DNA of 64,000 nt from Caulobacteraceae bacterium (GTDB lineage Bacteria > Pseudomonadota > Alphaproteobacteria > Caulobacterales > Caulobacteraceae). Each line of letters starts with the position of its first letter. Within the stretch, counting starts at the first letter, position 1. The stretch lies in assembly GCA_947478785.1 (NCBI GenBank), contig CANJXI010000007.1:21748-85747 (forward strand). The letters are read 5' to 3'. The position numbers and the translations under genes were made by a program. The notes under the pieces were generated by a model, which had not been told where the DNA came from, did no database searches, and worked only from the letters and a program-made list of their open reading frames with translations. Below are positions 51,730-61,172 of this stretch, one piece after another.

Positions 51730-51840
51730 GTTCCTTGAGGTCGGGTCCCCTTAGCCGGTCTGCCTTCGCCCCTCAAGCGTTGCCCGACCTTCGCTGCATC
51801 CGCTAAGACCATCCGACCACCTGTTTGAGGGATCCCCGCC

Positions 51841-52935
51841 TTGCCCACGCTTTTCGAGCCGCTGACGCTTGCCCACGGCCCCGCCATGAAGAACCGCTTC
51901 GCGCTGGCCCCGCTGACCAATCAGCAGAGCCATGCGGACGGCACGCTGTCGGACGAGGAGTTCCGCTGGCTGACCTATCGGGCCGAGGGCGGGTTCGCGC
52001 TGACCATGACCTGCGCCTCCCATGTGCAGGCGGTCGGCCTGGGTTTCCCCGGCCAGCTCGGCAATTTCGGCGAGCAGCACATGCCGGGCCTGGAGCGGCT
52101 GGCCGCCGCCATCAAGGGCTTCGGCAGCATCGCCGTGATGCAACTGCACCACGCCGGCTACCGCAGCCCCAGGGAGGTGATCGGCGAGGCGCCGGTCGGG
52201 CCCTCCGACGACGAGGCGACCGGTTCGCGGGCGCTCTCCACGGGCGAGGTCGAGCAGCTGGTCGAGGACTTCATCGCGGCCGCCGAACGGTGCGACCGGT
52301 CCGGCTTCGACGGGGTCGAGGCGCACGGCGCGCACTCCTACATCCTGTGCCAGTTTCTGAGCGCCGAGCTGAACCGCCGGACCGACCGCTACGGCGGCAG
52401 CGCCGAGAACCGCGCGCGCGTGGTCCGCGAGATCATCACCGGCATCCGCGCCCGTTGCCGGCCTGACTTCAGCCTGGGCATCCGGCTGTCGCCGGAGCGC
52501 TTTGGCCTGAAGGTGATGGAGATCCGCGAGCTCGCGCGGCAGCTGATGACCGAGGCCGCCCTCGACTACATCGACCTGTCGCTCTGGGACTACGCCAAGC
52601 TGCCCGTCGAGGAAGAGCACCAGGACCGCACCCTGATGGGCTGGTTCACGGATCTGGATCGCGGGAACGTGCGGCTGGGCTGCGCGGGCAAGATCATGAC
52701 GCCGGCCGACGCCCAGGCCTGCCTCGACCAAGGGATGGACTTCGTGTTCCTGGGCCGCGCGGGCATCCTGCACCACGACTATCCGAAGCGGCTGGCCGCC
52801 GACCCGGGCTTCCTGCCGGCCCAGCTTCCGGTCAGCGCCGAGTACCTGCTGGGCGAACGGCTGAGCCCGGCGTTCCTGGACTACATGAACAACTTCCCGG
52901 GCTTCGTGGCCAAGGAGGCGTTGGAGACGGCCTAG
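51841..52935 (+). CDS. NADH:flavin oxidoreductase, old yellow enzyme family
   Basis: FMN-dependent TIM-barrel ene-reductase of 364 residues. It shows the N-terminal MKNRFALAPLTNQQSHADGT, the substrate-binding MQLHHAGYRSP, the family segment FDGVEAHGAHSYILCQFLSA followed by LNRRTDRYGGSAENRARVVR, and the C-terminal GMDFVFLGRAGILHHD. It reduces activated double bonds; the true substrate is unknown. A TTG start is likely (51841). The gene converges on the XRE regulator gene. Confidence 0.92.
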   Translation: MPTLFEPLTLAHGPAMKNRFALAPLTNQQSHADGTLSDEEFRWLTYRAEGGFALTMTCASHVQAVGLGFPGQLGNFGEQHMPGLERLAAAIKGFGSIAVMQLHHAGYRSPREVIGEAPVGPSDDEATGSRALSTGEVEQLVEDFIAAAERCDRSGFDGVEAHGAHSYILCQFLSAELNRRTDRYGGSAENRARVVREIITGIRARCRPDFSLGIRLSPERFGLKVMEIRELARQLMTEAALDYIDLSLWDYAKLPVEEEHQDRTLMGWFTDLDRGNVRLGCAGKIMTPADAQACLDQGMDFVFLGRAGILHHDYPKRLAADPGFLPAQLPVSAEYLLGERLSPAFLDYMNNFPGFVAKEALETA

Positions 52936-53150
52936 CCGTCCTCGAAGATCGCCTCGATCGGCATCTCGAACAGCCTGGCGATCCGGAAGGCCAGCGGCAG
53001 GCTGGGGTCGTACTTGCCGGTCTCGATGGCGTTGACGCTCTGCCGCGAGACATCGAGCCGCGCCGCCAGATCGGCCTGACTCCAGTCGCGCTCAGCGCGC
53101 AGGATCTTGAGGCGATTCTTCACCGGCAGCGCCACGTGGCCAGGGGCCAA
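52932..53150 (-). CDS. XRE-type helix-turn-helix regulator
   Basis: A small Cro/CI-like protein of 72 residues: NRLKILRAERDWSQADLAAR, LDVSRQSVNAIETGKYDPSL, then ARLFEMPIEAIFEDG. This short branch usually lies in an operon with a small membrane protein, as here (53172-53597 upstream). The start is uncertain: TTG 53150, or GTG 53123 (VKNRLKILRAERD). Direct repeats upstream of the membrane protein gene are likely operators. Confidence 0.88.
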   Translation of the reverse strand: MAPGHVALPVKNRLKILRAERDWSQADLAARLDVSRQSVNAIETGKYDPSLPLAFRIARLFEMPIEAIFEDG

Positions 53151-53171
53151 TTCGTCGCCATCCTCATACCG

Positions 53172-53597
53172 CTATCGCCGCAGCAGCCACCAGGCCGCGC
53201 CCACCAGGGCGAAACCCATCACCTGCGCCGCTGCGAGGCCCAGGGCGCCCAGGCAGATCAGCTCGACCGGGCTCCAGGCGCCGCGAAGCGCCCGGTCCAA
53301 CCAGGGCGCCCCGGCTGCGGCGTAGGCCAGCAGCGCGACGACGGTCAGCACGGTGGCCGCGCCCCCACCCCAGTACCAGGCCAGCTGTTCGACGCTGCGG
53401 CCGACCTCGTCGAGACGCCCGCGAAGCAGCAGGCTCGCGCCGACGCCGCCGCCGGCCACCATCGCCATGACCACGATCGCGGCGAGCGGGTGGCCGAAGA
53501 ACAGCAGGCCCTTGATCGCGCCCCAGCCGGCGATGGCAAGGACGGCGGCGCCGGTCATGTAGGCCGCGCCGCTGAGATTGTTCTTCTTCAACGTCAT
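53172..53597 (-). CDS. Small membrane protein, partner of XRE regulator
   Basis: A protein of 141 residues with four helices: MTGAAVLAIAGWGAIKGLLF, HPLAAIVVMAMVAGGGVGAS, GGAATVLTVVALLAYAAAGA and LGALGLAAAQVMGFALVGAA. ATG 53597 with GGGAG upstream. It probably forms one operon with the XRE gene 21 bases downstream. No known function; this pairing is common in bacteria and may work as a sensing unit. Confidence 0.8.
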   Translation of the reverse strand: MTLKKNNLSGAAYMTGAAVLAIAGWGAIKGLLFFGHPLAAIVVMAMVAGGGVGASLLLRGRLDEVGRSVEQLAWYWGGGAATVLTVVALLAYAAAGAPWLDRALRGAWSPVELICLGALGLAAAQVMGFALVGAAWWLLRR

Positions 53598-53606
53598 ATC
53601 AGGCTC

Positions 53607-53663
53607 CCTTGTCTTAATGACAAGGAAACATGACATATTGGACTAGTCAAGGAAACATGACAT
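53607..53663. promoter_or_regulatory. Operator region with palindrome and 16-bp direct repeats
   Basis: CCTTGTC-TTAAT-GACAAGG (53607-53625) is a perfect 7+7 palindrome. CAAGGAAACATGACAT occurs twice (53621-53636 and 53648-53663), 27 bases apart. The sites sit directly upstream of the membrane protein/XRE operon, a likely autoregulatory operator. Confidence 0.65.
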
Positions 53664-53708
53664 TTGGAATGTCGATGTCTCGGGATCGGGGCTGTCGCCC
53701 CGAGATCG

Positions 53709-54728
53709 CTACTCGCCCCAGACCCGGAAGTGCTTTGAGAGTTTCAGGCCCTGGCGCTGGTAGTGCGAGCCCTGCTCGCCGTAGAGCCGCTCGGGCCGCT
53801 CGGTCAGCGGCTCGTAGACCAGGCGAGCCACCGTCTGGCCGTCCTCCAGGATGAACGGCGTCTCGTGGCTGCGGACCTCGAGCACGCCGCGCGAGCCCTT
53901 GCCGTGCGCCTCGTCGGTGCCGAAGCCGGGGTCGAAGAAGCCCGCGTAGTGCACCCGGAACTCGCCCACCGACGGGTCGATGGGGGTCATCTCGGCGGCC
54001 TCCATCACCGGGATCTCCACGGCCTGTTTCGAGGCCAGGATGTAGAATTCGCCGGGATCGAGCAGCAGCTGGCCGTCCTTGGGCCTCAGCGGCTCCCAGA
54101 AGTCGCGCGGGTCGTGGCCGTCTTCCTTGTCGAGGTCGATGACGCCAGCGTGGCGGCGGCCGCGGAAGCCGGCGATCTCGCCGGTCAGGTCGACGCCGAC
54201 GCTCTCGGTGCGCAGGCGCTCCGGCTGGCCGGCCTTCAGCCGCAGCTGGTTGAGCCGGGTGCCCGTGCGCACCAGGACCGAAAAGGTCTGCGGCGCGATC
54301 TCCATGTAGAGCGGCCCGTCATAGCCCTCGTCCACGTCGTCGAAACGGTTGCCCCGGTCGGTGAGCAGGCGGACGAAGACGTCGACCCGGCCGGTGGAGC
54401 TCTTGGGATTGGCCCGCGCCGAAATCCCGGCCGGCAGCTTCAGTCGCTCCTGCAGCTCGGCGATATAGACGCAGCCGCGCTCCAGAACCGCGCTGCGGGT
54501 GAGGTCGAGTTCGTGCATGGCGACCTCGTCGATCCGCTCGCGCACCGTGTGCCGGCCGGGCAGGAACGAAGCCCGCACCCGCCAGGCGCGGCCGGCCAGG
54601 CGCAGGTCGAGACTGGCCGGCTGGACCTGGTCGGCCTCGAAGGCCGTGTCGGCGGTGATCGCGCGGTTGGCGATCAGGGCCTCGATGGACTGGCAGGGCA
54701 GGATGCCCGGGCGCTGGGGTTCGCTCAT
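53709..54728 (-). CDS. dcd: Long-form 2-deoxycytidine 5-triphosphate deaminase (dCTP deaminase)
   Basis: Nucleotide enzyme that deaminates dCTP to dUTP for thymidylate synthesis. The N-terminal half has ILPCQSIEALIANRAITADT, QPASLDLRLAG and RANPKSSTGRVDVFVRLLTD, and a second half repeats the dUTPase-like fold (LLLDPGEFYILASKQAVEIP, YAGFFDPGFG). At 339 residues it is the long alphaproteobacterial form, about twice the E. coli Dcd. ATG 54728. Confidence 0.9.
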   Translation of the reverse strand: MSEPQRPGILPCQSIEALIANRAITADTAFEADQVQPASLDLRLAGRAWRVRASFLPGRHTVRERIDEVAMHELDLTRSAVLERGCVYIAELQERLKLPAGISARANPKSSTGRVDVFVRLLTDRGNRFDDVDEGYDGPLYMEIAPQTFSVLVRTGTRLNQLRLKAGQPERLRTESVGVDLTGEIAGFRGRRHAGVIDLDKEDGHDPRDFWEPLRPKDGQLLLDPGEFYILASKQAVEIPVMEAAEMTPIDPSVGEFRVHYAGFFDPGFGTDEAHGKGSRGVLEVRSHETPFILEDGQTVARLVYEPLTERPERLYGEQGSHYQRQGLKLSKHFRVWGE

Positions 54729-54792
54729 GGGCGGCGGAGCCTTAGCCGAGAACGCGAGTCTTGCAAGCGCCTCCTCTCCCCCGACGCGGAAC

Positions 54793-54938
54793 GCGCGAGG
54801 GGAGAGGGTAGGGAGAGGGGCGGCTGGGCCTTTCCGCTGGCGCGGTCGGTCGGGCAATGGCCCGCGTGGGTTCTCGCTGAACCATCGGCGCTCGCGGCGT
54901 CTCCCGCGCCGCCCCTCTCCCGGCCTCTCCCCTCGGGC
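54793..54938. repeat. Inverted copies of a GAGGGGAGAGG repeat
   Basis: Two arms of about 31-32 bases (54793-54824 and 54908-54938) are near-identical inverted copies. Each holds GAGGGGAGAGG and GGGAGAGGGGCGG or the complement. They flank about 83 bases with no gene, between the dcd start and the metZ start. Similar palindromes are usual between genes in Caulobacter relatives. Confidence 0.75.
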
Positions 54939-55022
54939 TTACGCCTCGGGGGCGAGGGGTTCTGCTTGACGGGGCGCCCCGGCTGCCTTTGATGCGCGCC
55001 TGTTTTCCGTAAGGAGTCCGCC

Positions 55023-56204
55023 ATGGCCGAAGATCCGAACGACTGGGACATCGAGACCAAGTCGGTGCGCGGCGGCATGGCGCGCAGCCCCTATGGCGAA
55101 ATCTCCGAGGCGCTGTTCCTCACCCAGAGCTTCGCCTACGAAAGCGCCCAGGCGGCCGACGAGCGGTTCGCGGGCGGGCCGGGCTTCATCTACCAGCGCT
55201 TCGGCAACCCCACGACGCAGATGTTCGAGGACCGCCTGGCCCTGATGGAGGGCGCGGAGGCCTGCCGGGCGACCGCGTCCGGCATGAGCGCGGTGCACGC
55301 CTCGCTCACCGGCCTGCTCAGGGCCGGCGACCACCTGGTGGCCGGGCGCGCGCTCTTCGGCTCCTGCCGCTGGATCATCACCGAGTGGCTGCCCCGGTTC
55401 GGCGTCGAGACCACCTATGTGGACGCCACCGACCTGGAAGCCTGGAAGAACGCGGTCCGGCCCAACACCAAGTGCTTCCTGATCGAGAGCCCTGCCAATC
55501 CTCTGCTGGAGGTGACGTCGATCGGCGCGGTGGCCGAGATCGCGCACGCCGCCGGCGCCAAGCTGGTGGTCGACAACGTCTTCGCCACCCCGATCTTCCA
55601 GAAGCCGTTGGCGCTGGGCGCCGACATCGTCGTCTATTCAGCCACCAAGCACATCGATGGCCAGGGCCGGGTGCTGGGGGGCGCGATCCTGGGCGCCGCC
55701 GAACTGATGACCGAGGCCTACAAGGATCTTCTGCGCCACACCGGCCCCGCGCTCTCGCCGTTCAATGCCTGGGTGCTGCTGAAGGGCCTGGAGACCCTGG
55801 AGCTGCGGGTCCGGCGGATGACCGAGAACGCGGGCAAGGTCGCCGACGTGATCGCGGCCTCCGGCAAGGTGCGCCAGACCATCTACTGCGGCCGGCCCGA
55901 CCATCCGCAGGCCGCGATCATCGCCAACCAGATGACCGGCGGCGGCAACGTCATCGCCTTCGACCTGGGCTCCCGCGAGGCCGCCTGGCGGTTCCTGGAC
56001 GCGCTGGAGATCGTCGACATCTCCAACAACCTGGGCGACGCCAAGTCGATGGCCACCCACCCCTGCACCACCACCCACCGCTCGATGTCGCAGGAGGACC
56101 GACTGCAGATCGGCCTCACCGAGGGCTGGGTGCGGATGAGCGTCGGCCTGGAAGGCGCACGGGACTTGAACCGCGACGTGGGCCGGGCGCTGGACCGGGC
56201 TTAG
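55023..56204 (+). CDS. metZ: O-succinylhomoserine sulfhydrylase
   Basis: PLP enzyme that makes homocysteine from O-succinylhomoserine and sulfide in methionine synthesis. It shows FIYQRFGNPTTQMFEDRLAL, then ATASGMSAVHASLTGLLRAG, and the PLP lysine K209 in VVYSATKHIDGQGRVLGG. The end, ATHPCTTTHRSMSQEDRLQI, then WVRMSVGLEGARDLNRDV, fits the MetZ branch. 393 residues. GTAAGGAG lies upstream of the ATG. Confidence 0.93.
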   Translation: MAEDPNDWDIETKSVRGGMARSPYGEISEALFLTQSFAYESAQAADERFAGGPGFIYQRFGNPTTQMFEDRLALMEGAEACRATASGMSAVHASLTGLLRAGDHLVAGRALFGSCRWIITEWLPRFGVETTYVDATDLEAWKNAVRPNTKCFLIESPANPLLEVTSIGAVAEIAHAAGAKLVVDNVFATPIFQKPLALGADIVVYSATKHIDGQGRVLGGAILGAAELMTEAYKDLLRHTGPALSPFNAWVLLKGLETLELRVRRMTENAGKVADVIAASGKVRQTIYCGRPDHPQAAIIANQMTGGGNVIAFDLGSREAAWRFLDALEIVDISNNLGDAKSMATHPCTTTHRSMSQEDRLQIGLTEGWVRMSVGLEGARDLNRDVGRALDRA

Positions 56205-56207
56205 GCC

Positions 56208-57134
56208 CTAGTTCTCCACGCCCTCGCGCTCCACGTCGGCCGGCTCCACGGCGTAGACCTTGGAGCAGTATTCGCAGGTGACATGTATCTTGCCGTCGGG
56301 TTCGATCATGTCGGCGCGCTCGGTGGGGGCGAAGGAGCGCAGCACCCACTCGATGCGGTCCTGGTTGCAGCGGCAGAAGGCGCGCAGGTCCGACGCGCCA
56401 AACACCCGCACCCCGTCCTCGTGGAAGAGCCGGAATAAAAGGTCGTTGGACGACAGGCTGGGGTCCAGCAGTTCGTCCTCGCCCAGGGTCTCCAAAAGCG
56501 CGCGGGTGCGGTCCCAGGCCTCCTCGGTGGAGCCGCGCGCGTCGTCGCCGGCGATGGCCTGGATCAGCAGCCCGCCGGCCCGCCAGGTCAGGCCCTGGCC
56601 CACGTCGGCCTGGCCGACCGCCAGGCGCACGCGGGTCGGCGTCTGTTCGGACTGAGCGAAATACTGCTCGGCGCAGAGCGCCAGGGTCTCGCCCTCGATC
56701 TGGGTCACCCCCTGGTAACGCTCCATGTCCTGGCCCTGGTCGACGGTCATGATGAAGACGCCGCCGCCCAGCAGGGTCTTGGCGCCCGGCCGCGCGAAGC
56801 CCGCCGAGACCTCGGCCACCTTGTCGGCGTCGAACCGGCAATAGCCACGCAGGCCGCCGGAGGTGTCGTAGTCGGCGACCACGAAGCGCACCGGCCCGTC
56901 GCCCTGGGCCTGGACGATCAGCCGCCCGTCGAACTTCAGGTTGGAGCCGACCAGCGCGGCCAGCGCGCAGGCCTCGCCCAGCAGGTTGGCCACGGGCTCG
57001 GGATAGTCGTGGGCGCGCAGCACCGCGTCGATCGCCGGGCCCAGCCGCACGAGGCGGCCGCGCACGGGTTCGCCCTCGATCTGGAAGGCGACGACGACGT
57101 CGTCAGGAACGGGGGCGTCGGACATCGCGGCCAT
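56208..57134 (-). CDS. hslO: Hsp33 family redox-regulated chaperone
   Basis: A holdase chaperone activated by oxidation. The N-terminal domain has AALVGSNLKFDGRLIVQAQG, then GDGPVRFVVADY; the zinc-binding C-terminal motif has C-x-C in LRAFCRCNQDRI and CxxC in VTCEYCSKVYAV. 308 residues; an ATG at 57125 (MSDAPVPDD) is an alternative start. It follows the small heme-barrel protein gene of the arg cluster, as in other Caulobacterales. Confidence 0.92.
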   Translation of the reverse strand: MAAMSDAPVPDDVVVAFQIEGEPVRGRLVRLGPAIDAVLRAHDYPEPVANLLGEACALAALVGSNLKFDGRLIVQAQGDGPVRFVVADYDTSGGLRGYCRFDADKVAEVSAGFARPGAKTLLGGGVFIMTVDQGQDMERYQGVTQIEGETLALCAEQYFAQSEQTPTRVRLAVGQADVGQGLTWRAGGLLIQAIAGDDARGSTEEAWDRTRALLETLGEDELLDPSLSSNDLLFRLFHEDGVRVFGASDLRAFCRCNQDRIEWVLRSFAPTERADMIEPDGKIHVTCEYCSKVYAVEPADVEREGVEN

Positions 57135-57170
57135 ATAGGAATGCCTGCCGGTTTTGCGAGGTGGCGCGGA

Positions 57171-57821
57171 TCAGCCGGCCTTGGCCGCGGCGATCACGGC
57201 CAGCGGGTTGGGCGTGGGCTCACCGACCTTGACCAGGGTGTTCACGTCCCGGTGGCGGAACGCCTCGGCCTGGCCGCGCACGGTGAGCATCACGTCGGAG
57301 ACGTAGCTCCAGCTTCCGTCGGCGTTGAAGGTGATGTCGAGATTGTAGCTGTCCGTGCGGAAGGCGTGTTCGAGGAAGGCCTGCGAGGTGATCCCGAACT
57401 CGGTCTCGCCGCGCCGCGCGCTGACGACCAGGCCCGAGCCGTCGGCCTTGGCCTTGCCGCCGGCCAGCAGCGACTGGCCGCGCGGGATGGCCAGCGTCTG
57501 CATCACCAGCCCGGTGGCCGGCTCCCACAGCCAGTAGCCCAGCTGGTCGTGGAAGGTGATGTCCTCTTCCTCGGTGTTGATGTGGACGTGGTAGCTCAGG
57601 CCGCGCAGCAGTTGCGGGCCGTTGGCCTGCGGATCGATCGGCTGCATCTCGATGCGCTCGATATAGACCCGCCGCTCGGGCCCATCGGCCTTCGGCGCGA
57701 GATCGACGCCCCTGCGGCCTTCCCAGATCCCGGCCAGCCGGGTCAGCGGCCCGAGGTTGGCCAGGGTGTCCGGATCGACGTCCTCCGGCTCGGTGAAGAT
57801 ATCGTCGGGAAACGGGTTCAT
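57171..57821 (-). CDS. Heme-binding beta-barrel (FABP/nitrobindin-like) protein
   Basis: A cytoplasmic 216-residue protein with a nitrobindin/THAP4-like beta-barrel: LGPLTRLAGIWEGRRGVDLA, then LGYWLWEPATGLVMQTLAIP and NTLVKVGEPTPNPLAVIAAA. In relatives the barrel binds heme, lipids or nitric oxide; no catalytic residues are evident. Its ATG overlaps the argF stop (TGATG), so it is translated from the arg operon. Confidence 0.85.
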   Translation of the reverse strand: MNPFPDDIFTEPEDVDPDTLANLGPLTRLAGIWEGRRGVDLAPKADGPERRVYIERIEMQPIDPQANGPQLLRGLSYHVHINTEEEDITFHDQLGYWLWEPATGLVMQTLAIPRGQSLLAGGKAKADGSGLVVSARRGETEFGITSQAFLEHAFRTDSYNLDITFNADGSWSYVSDVMLTVRGQAEAFRHRDVNTLVKVGEPTPNPLAVIAAAKAG

Positions 57822-58756
57822 CAGATGGCTCCGAAACACCACGCCAGGATCGACTTCTGGGCGTGGATGCGGTTTTCGGCCTCGTCCCAGATCAGGCTGC
57901 GGGGCCCGTCGATCACCTCGTCGGTCACCTCCTCGCCCCGGTGGGCGGGCAGGCAGTGCAGGAACACCGCGTCGGGCGCGGCCTCGTCCATGAGCACCTC
58001 GTCCACCTGATAGGGCTCCAGCGCGTCCAGGCGTTCGTCATGGTCGGTGTCGCCCATGGAGACCCAGGTGTCGGTGATCACGCAGTCGGCGCCGCGCACC
58101 GCCTCGCGCGGGTCGCGGGTGGTCGTCACCTGGCCCTGCTGTTCGGCGGCGCGGGCGAGGTCAACGAGGTCGGGGTGGTAGATGGCCGGCGAGGCGATGT
58201 TGAGCTTGAAGCCCAGCTTCGGCGCGGCGTGGATGAAGCTCGCGCAGACATTGTTGCCGTCGCCGACCCAGGCGATCGTCCGTCCACGGATCGGCCCGCG
58301 GTGCTCCTCGAAGGTCTGGATGTCGGCCAGGATCTGGCAGGGATGGCCCTTGTCCGACAGGCCGTTGATCACCGGCACGGTGGCGGCGTGCGCCAGGCGC
58401 TCCACATCCTCATGCACATTGGCGCGGATCATGATGGCGTCGACCATCCGCGACAGCACGCGCGCCGTGTCGTCGATGGGCTCGCCGCGGCCGAGCTGCA
58501 TGTCGCTGGCGTTGGAGATGATCACGTCTCCGCCCAGCTGGCGCATGGCCGCGTCGAAGGAGAAGCGGGTGCGCGTCGAGTTCTTCTCGAAGATCATCGC
58601 CAGCGTCCGGTCCCGGGCCGGCAGGTCGGCGTCGCGCCGGCCCTTGGGCCAGCCGGCGCGCGCCGCCTTGCGGGCGTGCGCGTCGTCGAGGATGGCGCGC
58701 AGGTCGGCCGCCTCGATCCGCCAGAGGTCGAGGAAGTGACGCGGGCTGGCGATCAC
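57821..58756 (-). CDS. argF: Ornithine carbamoyltransferase
   Basis: Arginine synthesis enzyme making citrulline from ornithine and carbamoyl phosphate. Carbamoyl-phosphate sites [18 protein letters not shown] (residue 60 on) and the later HPCQ in [14 protein letters not shown], plus [20 protein letters not shown] with the catalytic Cys, are intact. 311 residues. The GTG start (58756) overlaps the argD stop. Confidence 0.95.
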   Translation of the reverse strand: MIASPRHFLDLWRIEAADLRAILDDAHARKAARAGWPKGRRDADLPARDRTLAMIFEKNSTRTRFSFDAAMRQLGGDVIISNASDMQLGRGEPIDDTARVLSRMVDAIMIRANVHEDVERLAHAATVPVINGLSDKGHPCQILADIQTFEEHRGPIRGRTIAWVGDGNNVCASFIHAAPKLGFKLNIASPAIYHPDLVDLARAAEQQGQVTTTRDPREAVRGADCVITDTWVSMGDTDHDERLDALEPYQVDEVLMDEAAPDAVFLHCLPAHRGEEVTDEVIDGPRSLIWDEAENRIHAQKSILAWCFGAI

Positions 58757-60000
58757 GCCCCGACCTTCTCGGGTGTGGCCTTGGCCTGGGCGCGGGCCGC
58801 CTCGCAGGCGCGCTCGAGCTTCGCCATGGCCTCGCTGGCCTCGGCGACAGTCAGGTTGAGCGGCGGCAGCAGCCGCACGCAGTTGTCGCCGCCGCCGGCG
58901 ATCAGCAGGTGCTGGTCGCGGGCGTGTTGCATGAACTCGCGGTTGGGGGTGGCGAGCTGGATGCCGATCAGGAGGCCCCTGCCCCGGATGTCGCGCACCA
59001 CGTCGGGAAAGCGGTCCTTGAGGCCCGAGAGCTGCTGGGTGAAGAAGCCGGCCACCTCGCGGACATTGTCCATCAGGGCCGGCTTGGCCAGCTCCTCGAC
59101 GGCGGCCAGGCCCACCGCCATGGCCAGGGGATTTCCGCCGTAGGTCGAGCCGTGGCTGCCGGCCACCATGCCGCGCCCGGCCTCCGCCGTGGCCAGGCAC
59201 GCGCCCACCGGGAAACCGCCGCCCAGCGCCTTGGCGATGGCCACGATGTCGGGGGCCGCGTCCTCGGCCCACTCATAGGCAAAGAACTTGCCGGTCCGGC
59301 CCAGGCCACACTGGATCTCGTCGTAGATCAGCAACGTGCCGGTCTCGTCGCAAAGCCTGCGGATGGCGGTGAGCGACGCATCGGGCCACGAGCGCGCGCC
59401 GCCCTCGCCCTGCACCGGCTCCAGGAGGATCGCCGCGGTGGTCGGGCCGACCAGCGCCTTCAGGCCCTCGAGGTCCCCGAATTTGGCCTGCACGAACCCT
59501 GGCATCGGCGGGCCGAAGCCTTCCAGGTAGGCGGCATTACCGGACGCGTTCACCGCCGCGAGCGTGCGGCCGTGGAACGAGCCGTCGAAGCCGATGATGT
59601 CGATCCGCTCGGGCGCGCCCCTGGCCCAGTGGTATTTGCGCGCGGTCTTGATGGCGCACTCGATCGCCTCGGTCCCGGAGTTGGTGAAGAACACCTCGTC
59701 GGCGAAGGTCTCGGCGCAGAGCTTGGCGGCCAGCTTCTCCTGGCCCGGGATCGTATAGATGTTGGAGACGTGCCAGAGCTTGTCGGCCTGGTCCTTCAGC
59801 ACCTGGGTGAGCCGCGGGTTGGCGTGCCCCAGCGCGTTGACCGCGATCCCGGCCACGCAGTCCAGGTACATGTCCCCGTCGGTGGTGTAGAGGCGCGCGC
59901 CCTCCCCGCGCTCGAACGCCAGCGGGGTGCGCGAATAGACACCCATGATGTGGTCGCTGGGAACAGGCGCTGGCGTTTGCGGCGCGGTCTTCTCGGACAC
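58753..60000 (-). CDS. argD: Acetylornithine/aspartate family aminotransferase
   Basis: PLP enzyme of arginine synthesis, 415 residues. The phosphate loop [59 protein letters not shown] and K257 in [20 protein letters not shown] are clear. The GTG start at 60000 has GGAGG eight bases upstream; a longer frame through the next gene region is less likely. It is the first gene of the argD-argF-heme barrel-hslO block. Confidence 0.94.
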   Translation of the reverse strand: MSEKTAPQTPAPVPSDHIMGVYSRTPLAFERGEGARLYTTDGDMYLDCVAGIAVNALGHANPRLTQVLKDQADKLWHVSNIYTIPGQEKLAAKLCAETFADEVFFTNSGTEAIECAIKTARKYHWARGAPERIDIIGFDGSFHGRTLAAVNASGNAAYLEGFGPPMPGFVQAKFGDLEGLKALVGPTTAAILLEPVQGEGGARSWPDASLTAIRRLCDETGTLLIYDEIQCGLGRTGKFFAYEWAEDAAPDIVAIAKALGGGFPVGACLATAEAGRGMVAGSHGSTYGGNPLAMAVGLAAVEELAKPALMDNVREVAGFFTQQLSGLKDRFPDVVRDIRGRGLLIGIQLATPNREFMQHARDQHLLIAGGGDNCVRLLPPLNLTVAEASEAMAKLERACEAARAQAKATPEKVGA

Positions 60001-60122
60001 CGAAGAGCCCTCCAAAACGGAAGCGTCCCCGCGCGCCGAGCGGCGGGGACTGGAAGGCTTTGCCTTTTCCGCCCGAAGGCCGGCCAAGTCAAGAAACTAG
60101 GCCGTCTGCTCCGAGGGGCCGC

Positions 60123-60941
60123 TCAGGTCTTGATCTTGTAGCCGGTGCGGAACATCCACAGGCAGACCCAGCCGAGCGCCAGCGTCAGGGCCGCGGTCAC
60201 CGCCGCGCCGACCGCCAGGTTGCTCTCCGCCCGGCCGATGAAGCCGTAACGGAATCCGTCGATCAGGTAGAAGATCGGGTTGTAGTGGCTGAAGGTGCGG
60301 AACGGCTCCGGCAGGTTCTCCACCAGGTAGAAGGTGCCCGACAGGAAGGTCATCGGCATGATCACGAAGTTGGTCACCGCCGCCATGTGGTCGAACTTCT
60401 CGCTCCACAGCCCGGCCATGATCCCCAGGAAGCCCATGATCAGGGCCGCGCCCAGGCCGAAGTAGGCGATGGCCCAGGGCGCCGCCAGGTGGAAGCCCGA
60501 GAACGGGATCACCGCCAGCAGCGCGATGGCGCCGACGAAGAGGCCCCGCGTGGCGGCCCCGGCCCCGAAGCCCACCACATGCTCGGCCGGGGTAAGCGGC
60601 GGGGTCATGAAGTCGCCCATCAGCCCGTTGAACTTGCCCTGCAGCAGCGAGGACGAGGAATTGGCGAAGGCGTTGCCGAGGATCTGCATCATCACCAGGC
60701 CGGGAGCCACGAAGGCGCCGTAGGACACCCCGTGCACCGAGCGGCCGCCGCCCACCGCGACCACGAAGACCAGCATATAGAGGAGCGCGGTGACCACCGG
60801 TGCGGCCAGCGTCTGCATGCCGACCTTCAGGAAGCGGCGCACCTCCCGGACATAGAGGGTCTGCAGGCCCAGCCAATTGACCCCGTGATAGTCGCGGGGC
60901 TGCGGCGGCAGGACGGTCTCGGAAGCGGCCATATCCTTCAT
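60123..60941 (-). CDS. ABC-2 type transporter permease
   Basis: A membrane subunit of an export ABC transporter with six helices, 272 residues. It shows VREVRRFLKVGMQTLAAPVV, then FVAPGLVMMQILGNAFANSS and FVIMPMTFLSGTFYLVENLP, the ABC2-membrane signature. Its ATPase partner is not next to it; it may be encoded elsewhere. The ATG at 60941 is preferred. Confidence 0.88.
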   Translation of the reverse strand: MKDMAASETVLPPQPRDYHGVNWLGLQTLYVREVRRFLKVGMQTLAAPVVTALLYMLVFVVAVGGGRSVHGVSYGAFVAPGLVMMQILGNAFANSSSSLLQGKFNGLMGDFMTPPLTPAEHVVGFGAGAATRGLFVGAIALLAVIPFSGFHLAAPWAIAYFGLGAALIMGFLGIMAGLWSEKFDHMAAVTNFVIMPMTFLSGTFYLVENLPEPFRTFSHYNPIFYLIDGFRYGFIGRAESNLAVGAAVTAALTLALGWVCLWMFRTGYKIKT

Positions 60942-61107
60942 GCGCCCACATGTGCGCCCAGCGGCGCCGGGCCGCAAGAGTGCGGCGGGAGGACGCAACA
61001 TCTAGTTCCTGTGGACGAAAGGTGGGGCGCCTATTGTGGCCGTTAGGGAGTTGTTTACTACTGGTGGTGGTTGGTGAGCAGAGAGATCGAGGCACACCAC
61101 AAGATGT

Positions 61108-61112
61108 AGATT
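61108..61112. promoter_or_regulatory. GANTC (CcrM) site upstream of gcrA
   Basis: GATTC, 61 bases before the gcrA ATG. A partly matching CtrA half-box (TTAG-N7-TTTA, 61043-61057; consensus TTAA-N7-TTAA) lies farther up. In Caulobacter, gcrA is controlled by CtrA, DnaA and methylation; these matches are weak alone. Confidence 0.4.
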
Positions 61113-61172
61113 CTGGAATGAGGCCCGCTTGCTGTGAGCGGGCGTCCTCCGGGTCGGCCGTGGGAGGCGAAG

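Noticed and set aside
53621..53663. CRISPR-like direct repeats of CAAGGAAACATGACAT
   Set aside because: Only two 16-base units with an 11-base gap, in a promoter position; operator sites are a better explanation.
61043..61057. CtrA box TTAA-N7-TTAA before gcrA
   Set aside because: The match is TTAG-N7-TTTA, two mismatches in eight bases, so it is mentioned only as a weak half-match.
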